From Oxytricha trifallax (taxonomy: Eukaryota; Ciliophora; Spirotrichea; Sporadotrichida; Oxytrichidae): 64,000 nucleotides of DNA. Where the stretch lies: assembly GCA_000711775.1 (NCBI GenBank), contig ARYC01017338.1:1-64000 (forward strand), written 5' to 3'. Below, piece by piece: positions 46,173 to 57,663 of this stretch (the stretch's first letter is position 1; every line of letters starts with the position of its first letter). The notes beneath the pieces were generated by a model. That model made no database searches. It was not told the DNA's origin and was given only the letters and a program-made list of their open reading frames with translations. The position numbers and the translations under genes are program-made.

Positions 46173-47237
46173 TCATTCGTTTAAATCTAAAACTTATTTA
46201 TAAACATTCATTCTTCCCTTTCTCGCACAAATTTTTGTCTTATCTACGCTCACTCTCTTACAGCTGCTTTGAATCAAGTCTACTGTATCGATGGGCAAGT
46301 CGTGCATAAGATGATACAGCAGAAGCTTCTTGTAGTGAGTCTTTATTTAACTCCAGTAGAATTCTATTCCATTAAATTAAGGGCTGTAAGGAACGTTGTA
46401 TACAGGAGTTATGTTTAACTCTTCATAAGCTTTCTTAGACTCCTTAGTCTTATGAACTGATAGGTTATCAACAAACAGGATGATCTCTTGGTTGCTATAC
46501 TTCTCTCTGAGCTTATGTAGGAACTCTATATACTACTCTCGCTTAATAGAGCGAGGGTGAATCACATAACTCTCTAAGCCTGAATCTTCACTTATACCAG
46601 CTAAAATTGCATGAGTGACTACCTTTACTTTTTAGTCATAAACTTCTATGTTATCATACTTCTTGTACCATGACTTATTAATAAAAGTGTTGAACGTAAA
46701 CACAGCTTCATCTGCATGTATGAACTTGATGTTATTATCAATAGCTCTCTGCATTTAATCATATATATAGTTTAAATTATTACTATAAAATGGCACTGTA
46801 AAATCAATCACTCTCTTAACTCTGTTGACAGTCTTGAAAGTAATACCATTTCGTCTATAAATATTGGCTATAGTCTAAGGAGAGATACGCATGTCTGGAA
46901 ACTTGCGATGAAACATGACAGCTCGTTAGTCAAGAGGAAAGTGAGCCCAATACTTTAATGTCTTAGAGTCACAGAGATAGTCAATATGGACCTGTGAGAA
47001 CTTTTATTTTCTTGCAGGATGTTTTCAAGAGCCTGAGTTATAATGTTAAACAGCTAACAAGCAATGATACCTAACAGTTGGGGCACTCTTGTGTAGGAGT
47101 CTTGCTATGGCTGTATAATTCAACACTGGTTTGACTTAGTCTATATTAATACTTGTACCATACCTAAGCTTAAGCAGTAAATCTAAATATTACTCATCAT
47201 AAATAGACCCTAAATTTCGCTAATTTCTATTTCTCAT
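46173..47237 (-). CDS. TBE 42-kDa DDE transposase with one in-frame TGA
   Basis: Tc1/mariner-IS630 type. ATG 47237 (MRNRNQRNLGS), TGA 46173, 354 codons. An N-terminal helix-turn-helix region is followed by catalytic acidic residues in FIHADEAVFTF (first D), IILFVDNLSVHK (second D) and YSPQFNGIEFYW (E). A TGA at 47025-47027 interrupts the frame around codon 71, after HYNSGS; TBE2 has a sense codon in the aligned stretch. This copy is probably not translated in full. In Oxytricha, TBE transposases are known to take part in genome rearrangement. Confidence 0.93.
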
Positions 47238-47354
47238 TTTGCAAATTGGCCTAATTTCTCTACTAACCCCAATAAGACCCCAACTATACCCTACAAATCA
47301 AAGCACTTATAAACCTCACTAAGGGGTTTTGGGGTTTTGATTATTCAAGAACCG

Positions 47355-48207
47355 TAGATGTAAGATTAAATACAATTCTGAATTATTCTCGTTTATTAGA
47401 ATCACATACTGAACAACACAGAGGTAGAAGTACTCAATTATTCAAGTTGGGATATTAAGAAGATTTTGAATATCAATTAGTATTTGTAGACGAAGAGCTG
47501 AAATAGCATCAAGCACACTAAAATGATACTTTTTAAGATCAGCAATTTTATGATATGGATTCTGAAAACAAGAGAGACCGTATTTCAACAGTATTCGTAA
47601 AGCTTGATAACATCAAATCAGAAATAAGAACGAATTATTTCGATGGAGACCCCTCAACTCAGGCAACCGACAAAGACACGACTGATCTATCAAGAGCTGT
47701 GACTAGAGCGGATACAAATGACTATGAGAGATTAAGATAATCTGCAATTAAAATGACAAATTACCAATAACTACTTAAGTCAGATACTTTAGTAAACTTT
47801 GATATTTCTAAGCAGCAAACAATTATTGAGGAGTCATTAAGTATTTACTTATGTATACTGTAATTTTAAAGTCAAGCATCTATGATAGAATCTATGTGAA
47901 CAACAAATTTATCACAAAAAGATCAAAATCAGCAAGCTACAGAGAAGACAAACTTTACATTAACAAAAAGAAAATAAGAGAAAAGAATTAAAACCTCAAG
48001 CTAAAGCAGGCATTTATGGAGCGAAAACGCAAAGCAGTATATAAAAAGTGTTCTACTAAAGTGTTATAGGGGTCCGAGAAGGATCAGAAATATAAGGCTA
48101 TGAAGAAATTAGAATCATTTGATTAATTTGACGTTAATTAACTACAAGATATAGGCAGCACATTAAATAGATATTAAATATTGTTTTTATATCAAAGTAT
48201 TAATTGA
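47355..48207 (+). CDS. Unknown charged protein right of TBE3
   Basis: Open frame YSRTVDVRLNTILNYSRLLE, HTEQHRGRSTQLFKLGYQED, RDRISTVFVKLDNIKSEIRT, DTTDLSRAVTRADTND; then, after a gap near 47870, ASYREDKLYINKKKI, LKLKQAFMERKRKAVYKK and SEKDQKYKAMKKLESFDQF to TGA at 48205. It is not in the same frame as the PTEN tail across TBE3, so it is either a separate gene or joined by an unseen intron. No family recognised. Confidence 0.5.
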
Positions 48208-48421
48208 AATTTTGTGATTGTGTGACTAAGCCGAGTTATTCGAGAGAAATCTTGCAATTTATCAAAATAAATATTGAAAAAAATGTTTTATACTTCGAAA
48301 GAGAACATTCAATTTTAATTTCATATTTATCAAAAGTTACAAACAGAAGAAAGTTATTAATCTTACTAGCCTTTTAAATAAAGAAAATTTAATAATTTTT
48401 TGAAATAAATATTTAGTAAAA

Positions 48422-49918
48422 ATGTATGAAGCCACAAAGAAAGACAACTTGAAATTGACTGGTCTTCGTGACCAAATGTCCGAAATGGATTAAGACTTCG
48501 ATGAGATGATGCGCATGCGAAATGAGGCAAAGAAGAGACTTGAGGAGCAATTCAAGGATGTATATTAGTAAGTTCTAAATTGAGCTTGTTTCTAGAAAAT
48601 GAACAAACATTCATATGTTTGAAAGTTATGATTATTTGATTATTTATCATTAACTTTTAGAAAAATCAAAGACAATAAGCAGCATATTACTATTTAAAAA
48701 AACTTAAACATAACATAGAAAATGTAATTTATTTTCTATTCATAAATACTATTGTAGGAATACATTCGAAATTGGGAAATTAATTTAAATTAAATTAATT
48801 ATAAATCGAAATCTTGGCAGTTAAAGTTGGCCAATTTAAACGATTTTAGGCACATTCGATAGAGAATTTAAAATTAGCTGGACTTTACTTTTGGCGGTAA
48901 TATTTTATCGCATCCCTGGAGCGAGATAACTCGACTTTATTTTTGAGGTATAATTTAATGAATTAAGATGTGTTTAATTAAAGTCGAGTTATCTCGCTTC
49001 AGGGATGCGATAAAATATTACCGCCAATAGTAAAGTCCAGCTAATTTTAAATTCTCTATCGAATGTGCCTAAAATCGTTTAAATTGGCCAACTTTAACTG
49101 CCAAGATTTCGATTTATAATTAATTTAATTTAAATTAATTTCCCAATTTCGAATGTATTCCTACAATATCAATGAAGGGAGAAAAGTGAATGACTCATTG
49201 AAGCAATTCTAAGACAAATTCATTGAACTCATGAATCAGTTATCTACAGAATTGACTGATTAAATTAAATATGAAACTGACTATATGGAGAGTGAAAGAG
49301 TAAGAGGCCATGATAGAATGCAATACTTGGAGGATTTAAACTCCATTTAAATTATAAAATTTATATATAAGTTATATAAGAATATATATATCATAACAGT
49401 AGTATTAGAGTTTACTAGGTAAAGAAAGAGATGATAGAATCGATTCATTAGAGTCATAGCTTGTGCCTGTTAGATAAAACCTCAGGAAAATAGAGACTGA
49501 TATTAATTAAGAGAGGTCTGCAAGAGTGTAAAAGGAGAGGGAAATTTTAGAAAATTTGCAAGAGGAAAGCCAAAAAATAGAGAATGCAATTAATGTCGAA
49601 AAGGAAGAAAGATTTAATCAACTTTATTTTTTAATCTTTTTTCATATATAATGAATGCATATAGTTTTTTTTAAGATAAGCAAAGCAAGCTGAATTGTAT
49701 GCTAAAGTTGCTCAAGAAATTGATAGAGAAAACTAATGGATAGATAGATTCCAGAGAGAAACCATGAGTGAATTTAACAAAGATAGAACTGACATAGAGA
49801 AAGAAATGGACAACAGATTTAAGCATCAGGATGAGATAGTCAGGAATATCCAGCATTTCATTTCCACTTTCCAAAAGACTCTCAAAGCTGTAGGAAACAA
49901 GCAATTTTTAAAATAAAT
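48422..49918 (+). CDS. SF-assemblin / beta-giardin-like coiled-coil protein
   Basis: Filament protein of striated basal-body rootlets. MYEATKKDNLKLTGLRDQMS, EAKKRLEEQFKDVYQ, then INEGRKVNDSLKQFQDKFIE, YETDYMESERVRGHDRMQYL, ERDDRIDSLESQLVPVRQNL, VQKEREILENLQEESQKIEN, and the typical end KDRTDIEKEMDNRFKHQDEI then STFQKTLKAVGNKQF. Introns start at 48568 (GTAAGT) and about 49612; a further gap is near 49345-49420. A family B foldback sits in the second intervening region. No TGA follows in frame before the CDC14 start, so the true 3' end is uncertain. Confidence 0.88.
48751..49167. mobile_element. Family B foldback element 2, 417 bp
   Basis: Ends ATTGTAGGAATACATTC and the exact inverse, with arms of about 190 bp and a loop of about 40 bp. 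Inner block GATAGAGAATTTAAAATTAG with GGCGGTAATATTTTATCGCA is shared with the element at 58476. It lies within an intron or IES of SF-assemblin; its left TIR supplies TTGTAG, which resembles a splice acceptor. Non-coding. Confidence 0.9.
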
Positions 49919-50084
49919 AACATGCTATAAAAATTTTTATGAGACTAAATTCTAATTTCCCCCCCCGGTTTATATTTAATTATATGTGAATGATTAGAGA
50001 AAGATTGATTTAATCTTTTATAAGTTTCTACTATTTGATTAAATTTAATATCTGTTAATTTTAAAAATTAAAATTTATTTGTAA

Positions 50085-52438
50085 ATGTCGCGATCCTTCT
50101 CTTCAACTGCTGCTCATCACTATCATCATAAAAACAGAATTTAATCCTATGATTACTCTCAAAATGATAACATAGCTGCAGTCAATTAAAATCTCTCAAA
50201 CCAGTTCAATTCCACGCAATAATAACCACTGTAAAATATGACGTAAACATAGTCTAAGTTTTCTGCGAAATACAATTTGGAGAACAGCAGCAATAAAAAT
50301 CTGATGTTCGGAGGTGGAGATGGATCACAAAATAATAAATACTCAATAGCGTAGTAATACATGGGCAATTCAATAAACGAGGCTTTTGCAAATATCAGCA
50401 ATAATTAATAAAAAGGGTTATAGAAAAGTGTAGTGGGAAGTGCTAATGAAGGGTATTAGAGGCAAAAGAATACTAATAATATAGGAAGAGAAAATAGTCA
50501 AAATTATAAGGAGAATTATAGAGCAAGCTCCAAAAAGGAGATAATTAGTTGCAGTAATGAAAATAATAATACTGTTCTGACAAACTCAATAGAAATAATT
50601 AAGGGTAATATCATTTTTCTGTTTATTGCTATAATGTATAATAAATACTGAAATTAAATTATGATGAGTCCTTTTTTATTTTAACTTTTGGAATACTCAA
50701 TAAAATTTAGACAAACTCTATTGGTATTGTAACAGATTTCCACCAAAGAACATTTCAAACTCCTTTTTCTTTAACATCGATGAGGTATGAAATTCATGAT
50801 TCAATATTTTTATCCTTTTTATAGATCCTTATTTATAATGGCTATAACAAAGATTTCGGCCCTTTGAGTTTGGCCTAAGTCCACAGATTTTGCACAGAAC
50901 TCAAGCGAATTATGAGAGATGAGAAGTTTAAAAGTGATAAAATTTTCCATCATTGCAGTCCCCACTTCCAGAAACAAACTAATGCTTGTTTCTTAATGGG
51001 TGCTTTTATGATTGTTTGCTTTGGAAAGACAGCTGAGGAAGCTTGGCATCCATTTAAACATTTAGAGCTGGTTGCCTTCAAAGATGCAGGAGAGGAGCCT
51101 TCTAGCTATGAGTGCACAGTTATTGACTGCTTAAGAGGCCTTGAAAAGGCGATAAGTTTCAGCTGGTATAACTACTTGAAATTTGACTACAAAGAGTATG
51201 AGTTCAATCATAAACTTGACAATGGAGATATGAACTGGATAGTCCCTAATAAAATTCTTGCATTGTCGTCACCTACAGATAATCCTAGTTAAGGCTTACC
51301 TCCTTCAGAATTCATTGAACAATTCAAAAAGATGAAGGTCTCAGCAGTTATTAGATTTAAATCCCATAATATAAACAAATTAAGGAATTATTATTATATA
51401 AAACTATACCAATAGTATTTGGTCTTGTTTTATGTTTAAATATATAATTTATAAATTTAGTTCTTTTATCCAAAAAATTTTAAAACATATTAAATTTTAG
51501 ACAAGTTTATCAATTAATAGATCTAAAAATAAAAGATTAAAATAAAATTGAAATTCATGCAAGAGCTTTTGGTTTTAATTAAATGAGCAACTATATGATG
51601 AAGGAGCATTTGAGAAGCATGGAATCAAGGTTTATGATATGGAATTTATGGATGGGTCATGTCCAGATGATGTAAGAAACCTTTATAGTTTTTAATATCT
51701 TTTAGAGTAAACTTAATGGATTTTAAAATTAGTAGTTTATTAGTATATAAATTTTACTATCATGACATTCTTATCAATTGTTGATGCTGAAAACAAGCTC
51801 GGAGGAGCAGTTGCAGTTCACTGCCGAGCTGGTTTGGGAAGAACTGGTACTTTGATTGCAGCATACATCATGAACAAATTTAACTTCGAATCAAGAAGTT
51901 TATTAGGGTGGCTTAGAATATCGAGGCCTGGATCTGTGATTGGCCAATAGCAATAATTCTTGGTTGATAGCTTTCAAAGAATTAGACAGATGCAAATATA
52001 GTAATTATCTGGCAAATCATTAAGGACCTTCAACCAGTTTTAAGATGGCTTAAGAAACAGTGTCGTCAAGGAGGATGGGATTAGATAGATAAATAAAGCA
52101 GGAGGCATTCTACATTATATTTTGGCTTTATTTATAATGGCAGTTATATATCGAGGTTGATACAGCAGAGAGCTGAAAGTTAAACATTTTATTAATCGAC
52201 TGTCTAAAGACATGAAAAAAATTAAGAAGAGCCCAAAAATACTTGTGAACAATAAGTAAGATAGAAATTTAACACGAACGTTACAACATCGGAGTAAAAC
52301 TTAAATTATAAATATAACACTGGTAAATCATGCCAAGGAGAGTAGTTAATGGATAAGAGAAAGAAAAAGTTAAGTTCTTATATGAATGTGATAGATAAGA
52401 TGCTTGAGAAGGATAAGCTTGTAAAGGCAAAGTATTGA
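50085..52438 (+). CDS. CDC14: CDC14-type dual-specificity phosphatase
   Basis: Counteracts CDK phosphorylation at mitotic exit and is also found at basal bodies and cilia. The N-terminus is Gln/Asn/Ser-rich (MSRSFSSTAAHHYHHKN). Domain A: FFFNIDEILIYNGYNKDFGP then LSLAQVHRF. Domain B: IKVYDMEFMDGSCPDD, catalytic loop VAVHCRAGLGRTGTLIAAYI, and ISRPGSVIGQQQQFL. Introns near 50601-50709, 50784-50824 and 51669-51760, plus an intron or IES at about 51355-51580. The C-terminal region probably uses a short intron near 52130-52157, ending LEKDKLVKAKY. Convergent with the CK1-like gene. Confidence 0.93.
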
Positions 52439-52560
52439 CTTAGAAATATTTATGAGTGATGTTAATTTTAGGGTGTAAACTAAATGAGGTTAATTATCGT
52501 TATGCATTAGTTACTTAATATACTTTTTAAATGAATTTATTTATTTTTTGACACACCAAA

Positions 52561-55500
52561 TCAGAAGAAGCTAATATAAGGAACGAATCTCATATTGTTA
52601 TCCATTGTATTCGATCTTGCTTTTAGGTATTTTATGTTATTATCATTATGAAAAAATTAGTCCACTAAATCAAATGATTAACTTTTTATTTTAATAAGGA
52701 TTAATTTTAATACCCAAAATTCATGATTATACTCCGGCCTGAATCCTTCATCAATATTATTATCATTAAATTCTGCAGAATCAAATTCAACTTCGAAACT
52801 TTCATTGTTCTGTAATCTTGCGCTAACGTCCCTTCTATTAACATCTATGTGACTGACCTCGTATATAGTTGCATGCCTGATTGTCACTAAATTTTTCTTG
52901 CTTTACTATTTTCTTAGACCCACTCCAGGATTCATTTATTTCAAAACTTCTCGCCTTCCCAGCAAATTACTCTTTTAAACATTAGGTGTTAAGAGGACTT
53001 AGTGGTTTCTGATTCTACCTAGATTTTAACTTTTAGGGCCATCTTTTTGAATATTTCCTGGGATTAATAAATCTTAATGATCATTCTAGTCATCCTCTTC
53101 TTCTTATTCTTCCTCTTCATTTTAATTCTAATTATTTCCAAGAGCGCCAAGGCTTTTCTTCCCTTTCTTCTTTTTAAAATAAAATAGAAACTTTTTCTTT
53201 TTTCGCATGGCAGATTTTGCTGTTCTTCTCATTTTGGATGGTTTTAGTAATGGTGTTTAAGCTATGTTATGTGGAAGTCCTCCCATACCAACCCCTAAAT
53301 AATGTGGCTTTGAAACCATCGCAGGGGTTTGAGGCTAGTCAGGTTCACCCTTTTTATTTGCTGTACCTGAACGCCTTAAGTCTCGTTTCATGTTTACATT
53401 TAATGTTTAATGCTGATTTAATAGATTATTTCTTTACTCCATCTCGTGATTGTCAAATTGACTGACATTCGACTATACGTTTTTAAAAGTAAAATTACCT
53501 TATTATGATTTGGCATCCAGTCAAATATTGCTCTTTAGAATGGTTTCAAGACTTGATCCATTATTGATCTTAAACCCTTTTTCATGTAGCTGTAATCTGG
53601 TTTCTACTCAAAATCTAAATGTCTCACATAGTTAAAAAGTGTTGCAAAGGGACCTAACAAGAATAAAATAAAAAACAATACTTACTTGGTAAATCTTTGC
53701 AAAATTCTTCACCTTTCAACTTAAGTTTCTATTCTTTTACCATAGAGCTTTAAATAGCTAAACTATTACTTCCAAGACAATTTAACCATGGTAAAAATCC
53801 TTGAGCAAAATATATTAAAAGATACATCAATGATTCTAAGTCATCTCTTCAACTTAATTCTAAAGATATATTAAATCAGATGTAATGAAATTACCATAGT
53901 TAAGAAAGCTATTTACGCTTGCAAATATTATATTTCCAGTGAATGGTAAGTCCATCCTAAATTATAAGTGTGTTCCATCAGAATTTTTGTATTTTCTTGA
54001 TACACCAAAATCGATTAAATATATGACTTTCCATTTTGAAGAATTTAGTACTGGTGAACCAAGTAATATATTGTCTGGCTTAAGATCAAGATGAATGTAG
54101 CCAATATTGTGAAAATTTTCAAGCCTTTCAATCTATAATAAATTTGAGTGAATCTTTAGAAGTGTAATTTTAACGCAAAATTCTAGTGACATTTATGTTC
54201 AAATATCAATACATTTACTTTTTTTAATTTTATAATTAACTTACTAGCTATAGTCCTATCATGCAAACTGTTTCCATGCTAAATGGCCCTTCTCTTTCTT
54301 TCAATTTATCTTTTAGAGTGGGTCCAAGCAACTCAGTCACTATGTAATTTTAATTATCACTCATTCCATATGATAGTAACTTTGGAAAACCTATATACTT
54401 TTGGAGTTAAGACTATGTAAATCTAACTTTTAAAGTTTTATTTACCTGGAAACTTAAACTTATTCAAGGTGTCCATGATCTAATACTCTGATTTGAAATT
54501 CTTGATTCTTTTGTTCTAAAACATTGACAATTTTAGATATAATAAACTATGATGCTTGTAAATGTTTAATCGAGAAATAAATTATAATAATAATAATAAT
54601 AATTTGATCACATTAAGGCCTCTGGTGACCTCCTATCCTAATATATATGTTAATGTATAAGGGTTAAGTCCTTTTTCACGTTAAGTGTTCTGGTATTCCA
54701 TAGATCTTCTTCGTTTTGATCTGGATGTCCAATTTTTTCTTCTTCCATCTTGTTGCTCCTTTCCAAAATCTGTGATTAGTCACTTTTTTCTTTTTACCAG
54801 TTCAGCAAGAATATGTTGGCTTCCTATTATTTCTTGAACCTTAGTTCAATTTTATGGGTGCCTCCTATTTATACGCTTTTTGGTTTGGTTTTAAACATTG
54901 ATAATTACTCAATGTGAGGGAATATTTCGTTCAAAAGCTATTATGGTCCATATCTTTTTGCATCAACGAAGAGCATAATCATGGTATTAACTGAGTTAGA
55001 TTATCGTCTTACTTAAGGTTAATGTTAGGAAAGTCTGTTACATGTAAGTGCTTAAAGTAGTCTTTTTCCTAAGGTGTTAAGTCATGCCAGAATTTATTCT
55101 TAGTTCTTGCATAGTACCATTTAAGTTGTTAGCTGGCTTGCAGTGTAAGATTTAATAGAATTCTGCCATCCATTATGAATTTTGTTTAGCTAAGGTTTAA
55201 AATTAATATTACTTTTAAAGTTTATGATTACTTATATGAATAAGTTTTACTTTATTAATATTGTTTTTTAACTCTTGATTAAATTGATCAGATTCTCAAA
55301 TACTGGTCAGACTTTTCTGGTGAAGTACGTCATTGATAAAGATGGGTTTTGGTTTGAGCCTATCTTTAGGTTTGGCTGGCGCATCTATAAAAGCAGATTC
55401 TTCATCTTCCATCTCCACGTCTTCCTAGACGGGTTTTATGGGGTTTTGTTGAAGTATTTTAGGGTGTTCTGGTTATCTTGCTTTTTGCTTCAATCCACCT

Positions 55501-56388
55501 TAGTTTGCTAGGTTTTCCAAGGTTTTTATAGCTAAGTTAGTTACCTTGAAAGTTGACTCCTATTAGACTTAGGTGTATTTAAAAGTGAAAACTAAAGATT
55601 GGATGAGTGCCTAGAATCTTTCTTCTCTGAAGTGATATTCAAAATTTTTATTCTTAGTGGCAATATCTATGTCTTAGATATGCTCTTTCCCTTAAGTCTA
55701 GTTGTAAATCTAGATTTCAAGTATCATAACAAAGAGAAGGTTCAGGTGGGACTAGTAGGCATTTAGACACTTGACTTGTGAATTTTAGAGTTCTTCTTAG
55801 GTTAGAGGCATAGATACGTCAATGACACGGTCAGTTGTATCTCTACATTTTTAAACCAGTGTGAAGAAGGTGGTTTCTTTGATACTGACTTCGTCAATAG
55901 CTTTCTTGATGTTTAGAATCAAGTCTGTTTTGTTCTTCATGATTGTTGGAAGTGAAGACCATCTAATGTTGTTTCTTTGTAGTTAAATACCTTCAAAGTT
56001 TGAACCTGAGGCTAAACCTTAGTTTCTAGGCTGCTTCTAGGAGGCACTCTATATTTATAAAATACTGTTTTGTTTTGTTTTTCTATTGCTATGTTAATCA
56101 GCTCCATTGTCTTCACAGAAAAAAATTTATTGTTGCCCTTAGAGTACTTAAATGTGAGTTGTTTAAAACTTGCTTAGATTTTTCGTCTCATTTCCGGGTC
56201 TCCTATCTATTAACTTTTTGAGTTAATAATTAGAGAAATAAATTAATAGAAGTTTATACATATTTAATAGCGACCATTTCATTTGTAACTTTATCTATAG
56301 CTTTATGTACAGAACCATAACCCCCTTAGCCTAGGTCTTCCAAAATGAAAAATCTATTTTTTATAACTTTTCGAGGTAATGCTTTCAT
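52561..56388 (-). CDS. Casein kinase 1-like protein kinase
   Basis: Ser/Thr kinase. Exon 1 (56388-56260): MKALPRKVIKNRFFILEDLG then QGGYGSVHKAIDK and EMVAIKY (Gly-loop and Lys). After a 1744-nt intron: NKRIKNFKSEYQIMDTLNKF, LLSYGMSDNQNYIVTELLGP, SMETVCMIGLQLV, catalytic loop GYIHLDLKPDNILLG (HLD rather than HRD), LIDFGVSRKY, TGNIIFASVNSFLN, RRDDLESLMYLLIYF. The long C-terminal tail is basic then acidic (KKKKGKKSLGALGNNQ, NEEEEQEEDD). More introns at about 53476-53500, 53640-53690 and 53880-53930. The tail end reads into AFVPYISFF-like residues before TGA at 52561. Confidence 0.9.
54516..56259. other. 1.7-kb CK1 intron carrying an apparent IES
   Basis: GTATAA at the 5' side (minus strand) and CAATGTTTTAG at the 3' side splice AIKY to NKRIKNF in frame. 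Other introns in this window are 23-180 nt, so the length suggests a germline insertion inside a short intron. The interval contains an unrelated ORF on the same strand (55296-56230), a shorter one at about 54960-55172 (MDGRILLNLTLQASQQLKWY) and a (TAA)n tract at 54570-54602. Confidence 0.75.
55296..56230 (-). CDS. Unrelated ORF inside the CK1 intron; candidate germline-limited gene
   Basis: Frame open for about 310 codons; the first in-frame ATG is at 55940 (MKNKTDLILNIKKAIDEVSI), leaving 214 codons. It reads KETTFFTLVQKCRDTTDRVI, MPLTQEELQNSQVKCLNAYQ, NKNFEYHFREERFQALIQS, an acidic/proline stretch VQEDVEMEDEESAFIDAPAK, and KPKPIFINDVLHQKSLTSI before TGA. The last part faintly recalls the pre-C2HC motif (PPIFI-x-V) of some LINE ORF1 proteins, but no zinc knuckle was seen. 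Codon use is mixed and Gln is coded partly by TAA/TAG. A MIC-limited gene, a retroposon ORF1 relic or an MDS of another gene are all possible. Confidence 0.5.
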
Positions 56389-56801
56389 TTAAAGTAAAAG
56401 AAATAATCATAATATATCAAACTATATTAAATAAATTATCAGTTTTTATTATATTATAACTAATTATTCCTACACTAAAATAATTGTTATAAATCTATAA
56501 TTTGCATAGTAAATGATTGTTTCAGTCGGCATTGCATATTTAAAAATAGGACAATAAAAATCTATAGAAATAAAGTGGTTTAAATAATTATCTAAAGCTT
56601 CAACAAGTTGAAAGTAGAGTAGGGTTTAAAATAATTATCAATTATATATAAAAATATTAAAATCATTTAACCTTTAAAGCTTTATAAGCATTATTTTCTA
56701 CCTTGAAAAAAGTTGGAATTTACCTCACAACATACTTCTCAAAGTTTGAAAAACATACCTTTGTTTATATAATTGCTATCTTATTGATATTAGTAAGTTG
56801 C
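56389..56801. other. Spacer upstream of CK1 and downstream of SURF1
   Basis: Both flanking genes are on the minus strand. AT-rich, with no further gene, repeat or RNA recognised. Confidence 0.4.
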
Positions 56802-57647
56802 TCATGACAAGAAAGCGAGACCGAGAGACACTGCAGATACAGCTCCAAGACCAAGGAAAGCTTTGTGATTAGTGTCTTGATAAATTTTCCATCCGTAGTG
56901 GTCTTCAATAAGTTCATCTGGTTTAGTTGCAAGAGGGAAGACTTGATTGTGTTCTTCGTCTGATGTCTCATGTTGAGGGAGATCCATTAAATGGAAGTAA
57001 TAATGCTTGACTTCATCGAAGTTTGGCAATTCCCAGTAGATACCGATATCCTCAAGAGCCAAATTGTGCCAATCGTTGTTCTCAGGGTTATTTGGGATTT
57101 TGTAATCATGGAGGTTCTTTCCCCTTCTGAAAACACCTCTGAATTTGTGAAGCTTTCTACTGTTTAATTCATTTGGTCTGCTTCTTTTGTCCTTCAAGTA
57201 TTCAGGAATCCAGCCTCTGTTCACAATGAAAGCTGCTCTTTCAATTTGAACGGGATCCTCCTTATTGACTGCTTTCTATAGTGAGAATCTACCACCTTCA
57301 TAGCAGTACACTGGATTAATCACATCAAAACCCTTTTGCTTAATTCCATCCACAACTTTGGTCTTTGGAATCAAGATCTCCTTGGAATAATCGATCTGCC
57401 CAATAATGAAGTATGGCCTAAATCTGTGATAAACATTGAACTCCTCTTCTGGCATTCTCCACCATGTGAAATAGAGTGACTTGAAGGGAGTCATGTTCTT
57501 AATCTTTTGGTTCAATTTATAGTGACCCTCTGATCTCAAGAAATCCTTCTGCACATACATTCTGTAGTTCCAGTAAGCCAAGGCACCTGTAAGTGCACCA
57601 AGAATAATACCACCATCTCTTATATGGCTTCTCTCTTCAGAGCTCAT
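56802..57647 (-). CDS. SURF1: SURF1-like cytochrome c oxidase assembly factor
   Basis: Inner-mitochondrial-membrane factor for complex IV assembly. Uninterrupted 281-codon ORF, ATG 57647, TGA 56802. An N-terminal hydrophobic segment GGIILGALTGALAYWNYRMY is followed by RFRPYFIIGQIDYSKEI, GFDVINPVYCYEGG, FIVNRGWIPEYLKDK (SURF1 VNRGW signature) and a closing membrane helix AFLGLGAVSAVSLGLAFLS. This two-helix layout is that of SURF1/Shy1. No IES inside. The SINE-like element lies just upstream of the ATG, so the promoter must be inside or beyond it. Confidence 0.93.
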
Positions 57648-57663
57648 TCTCTTGATTAAACTT

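Larger units (their letters stand above)
43223..47339 (+). mobile_element. TBE transposon copy 3, full length
   Basis: 4117 bp between perfect terminal repeats CAAAACCCCAAAACCCC and the inverse, flanked by ATT on both sides. The subterminal inverted repeats extend at least 80 bp. It carries the standard three genes: 57-kDa zinc-finger/kinase (minus), 22-kDa (plus), 42-kDa DDE transposase (minus). It is the best-preserved element in the window; only the transposase has an in-frame TGA. It lies at the 3' end of PTEN. Confidence 0.97.

Noticed and set aside
52080-52170. In-frame TGA in CDC14 as a premature stop
   Set aside because: A short GT-AG gap restores a long, protein-like C-terminal frame, so a small intron is the simpler reading, though not proven.
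53217-53465. Plus-strand 82-codon hydrophobic ORF
   Set aside because: Antisense of the CK1 C-terminal tail (KRDLRRSGTANKKGEP), which stays in frame with both neighbours.
55275-55511. Plus-strand aromatic-rich ORF
   Set aside because: Mirror of the acidic/proline-rich minus-strand ORF inside the CK1 intron, which has the more protein-like composition.
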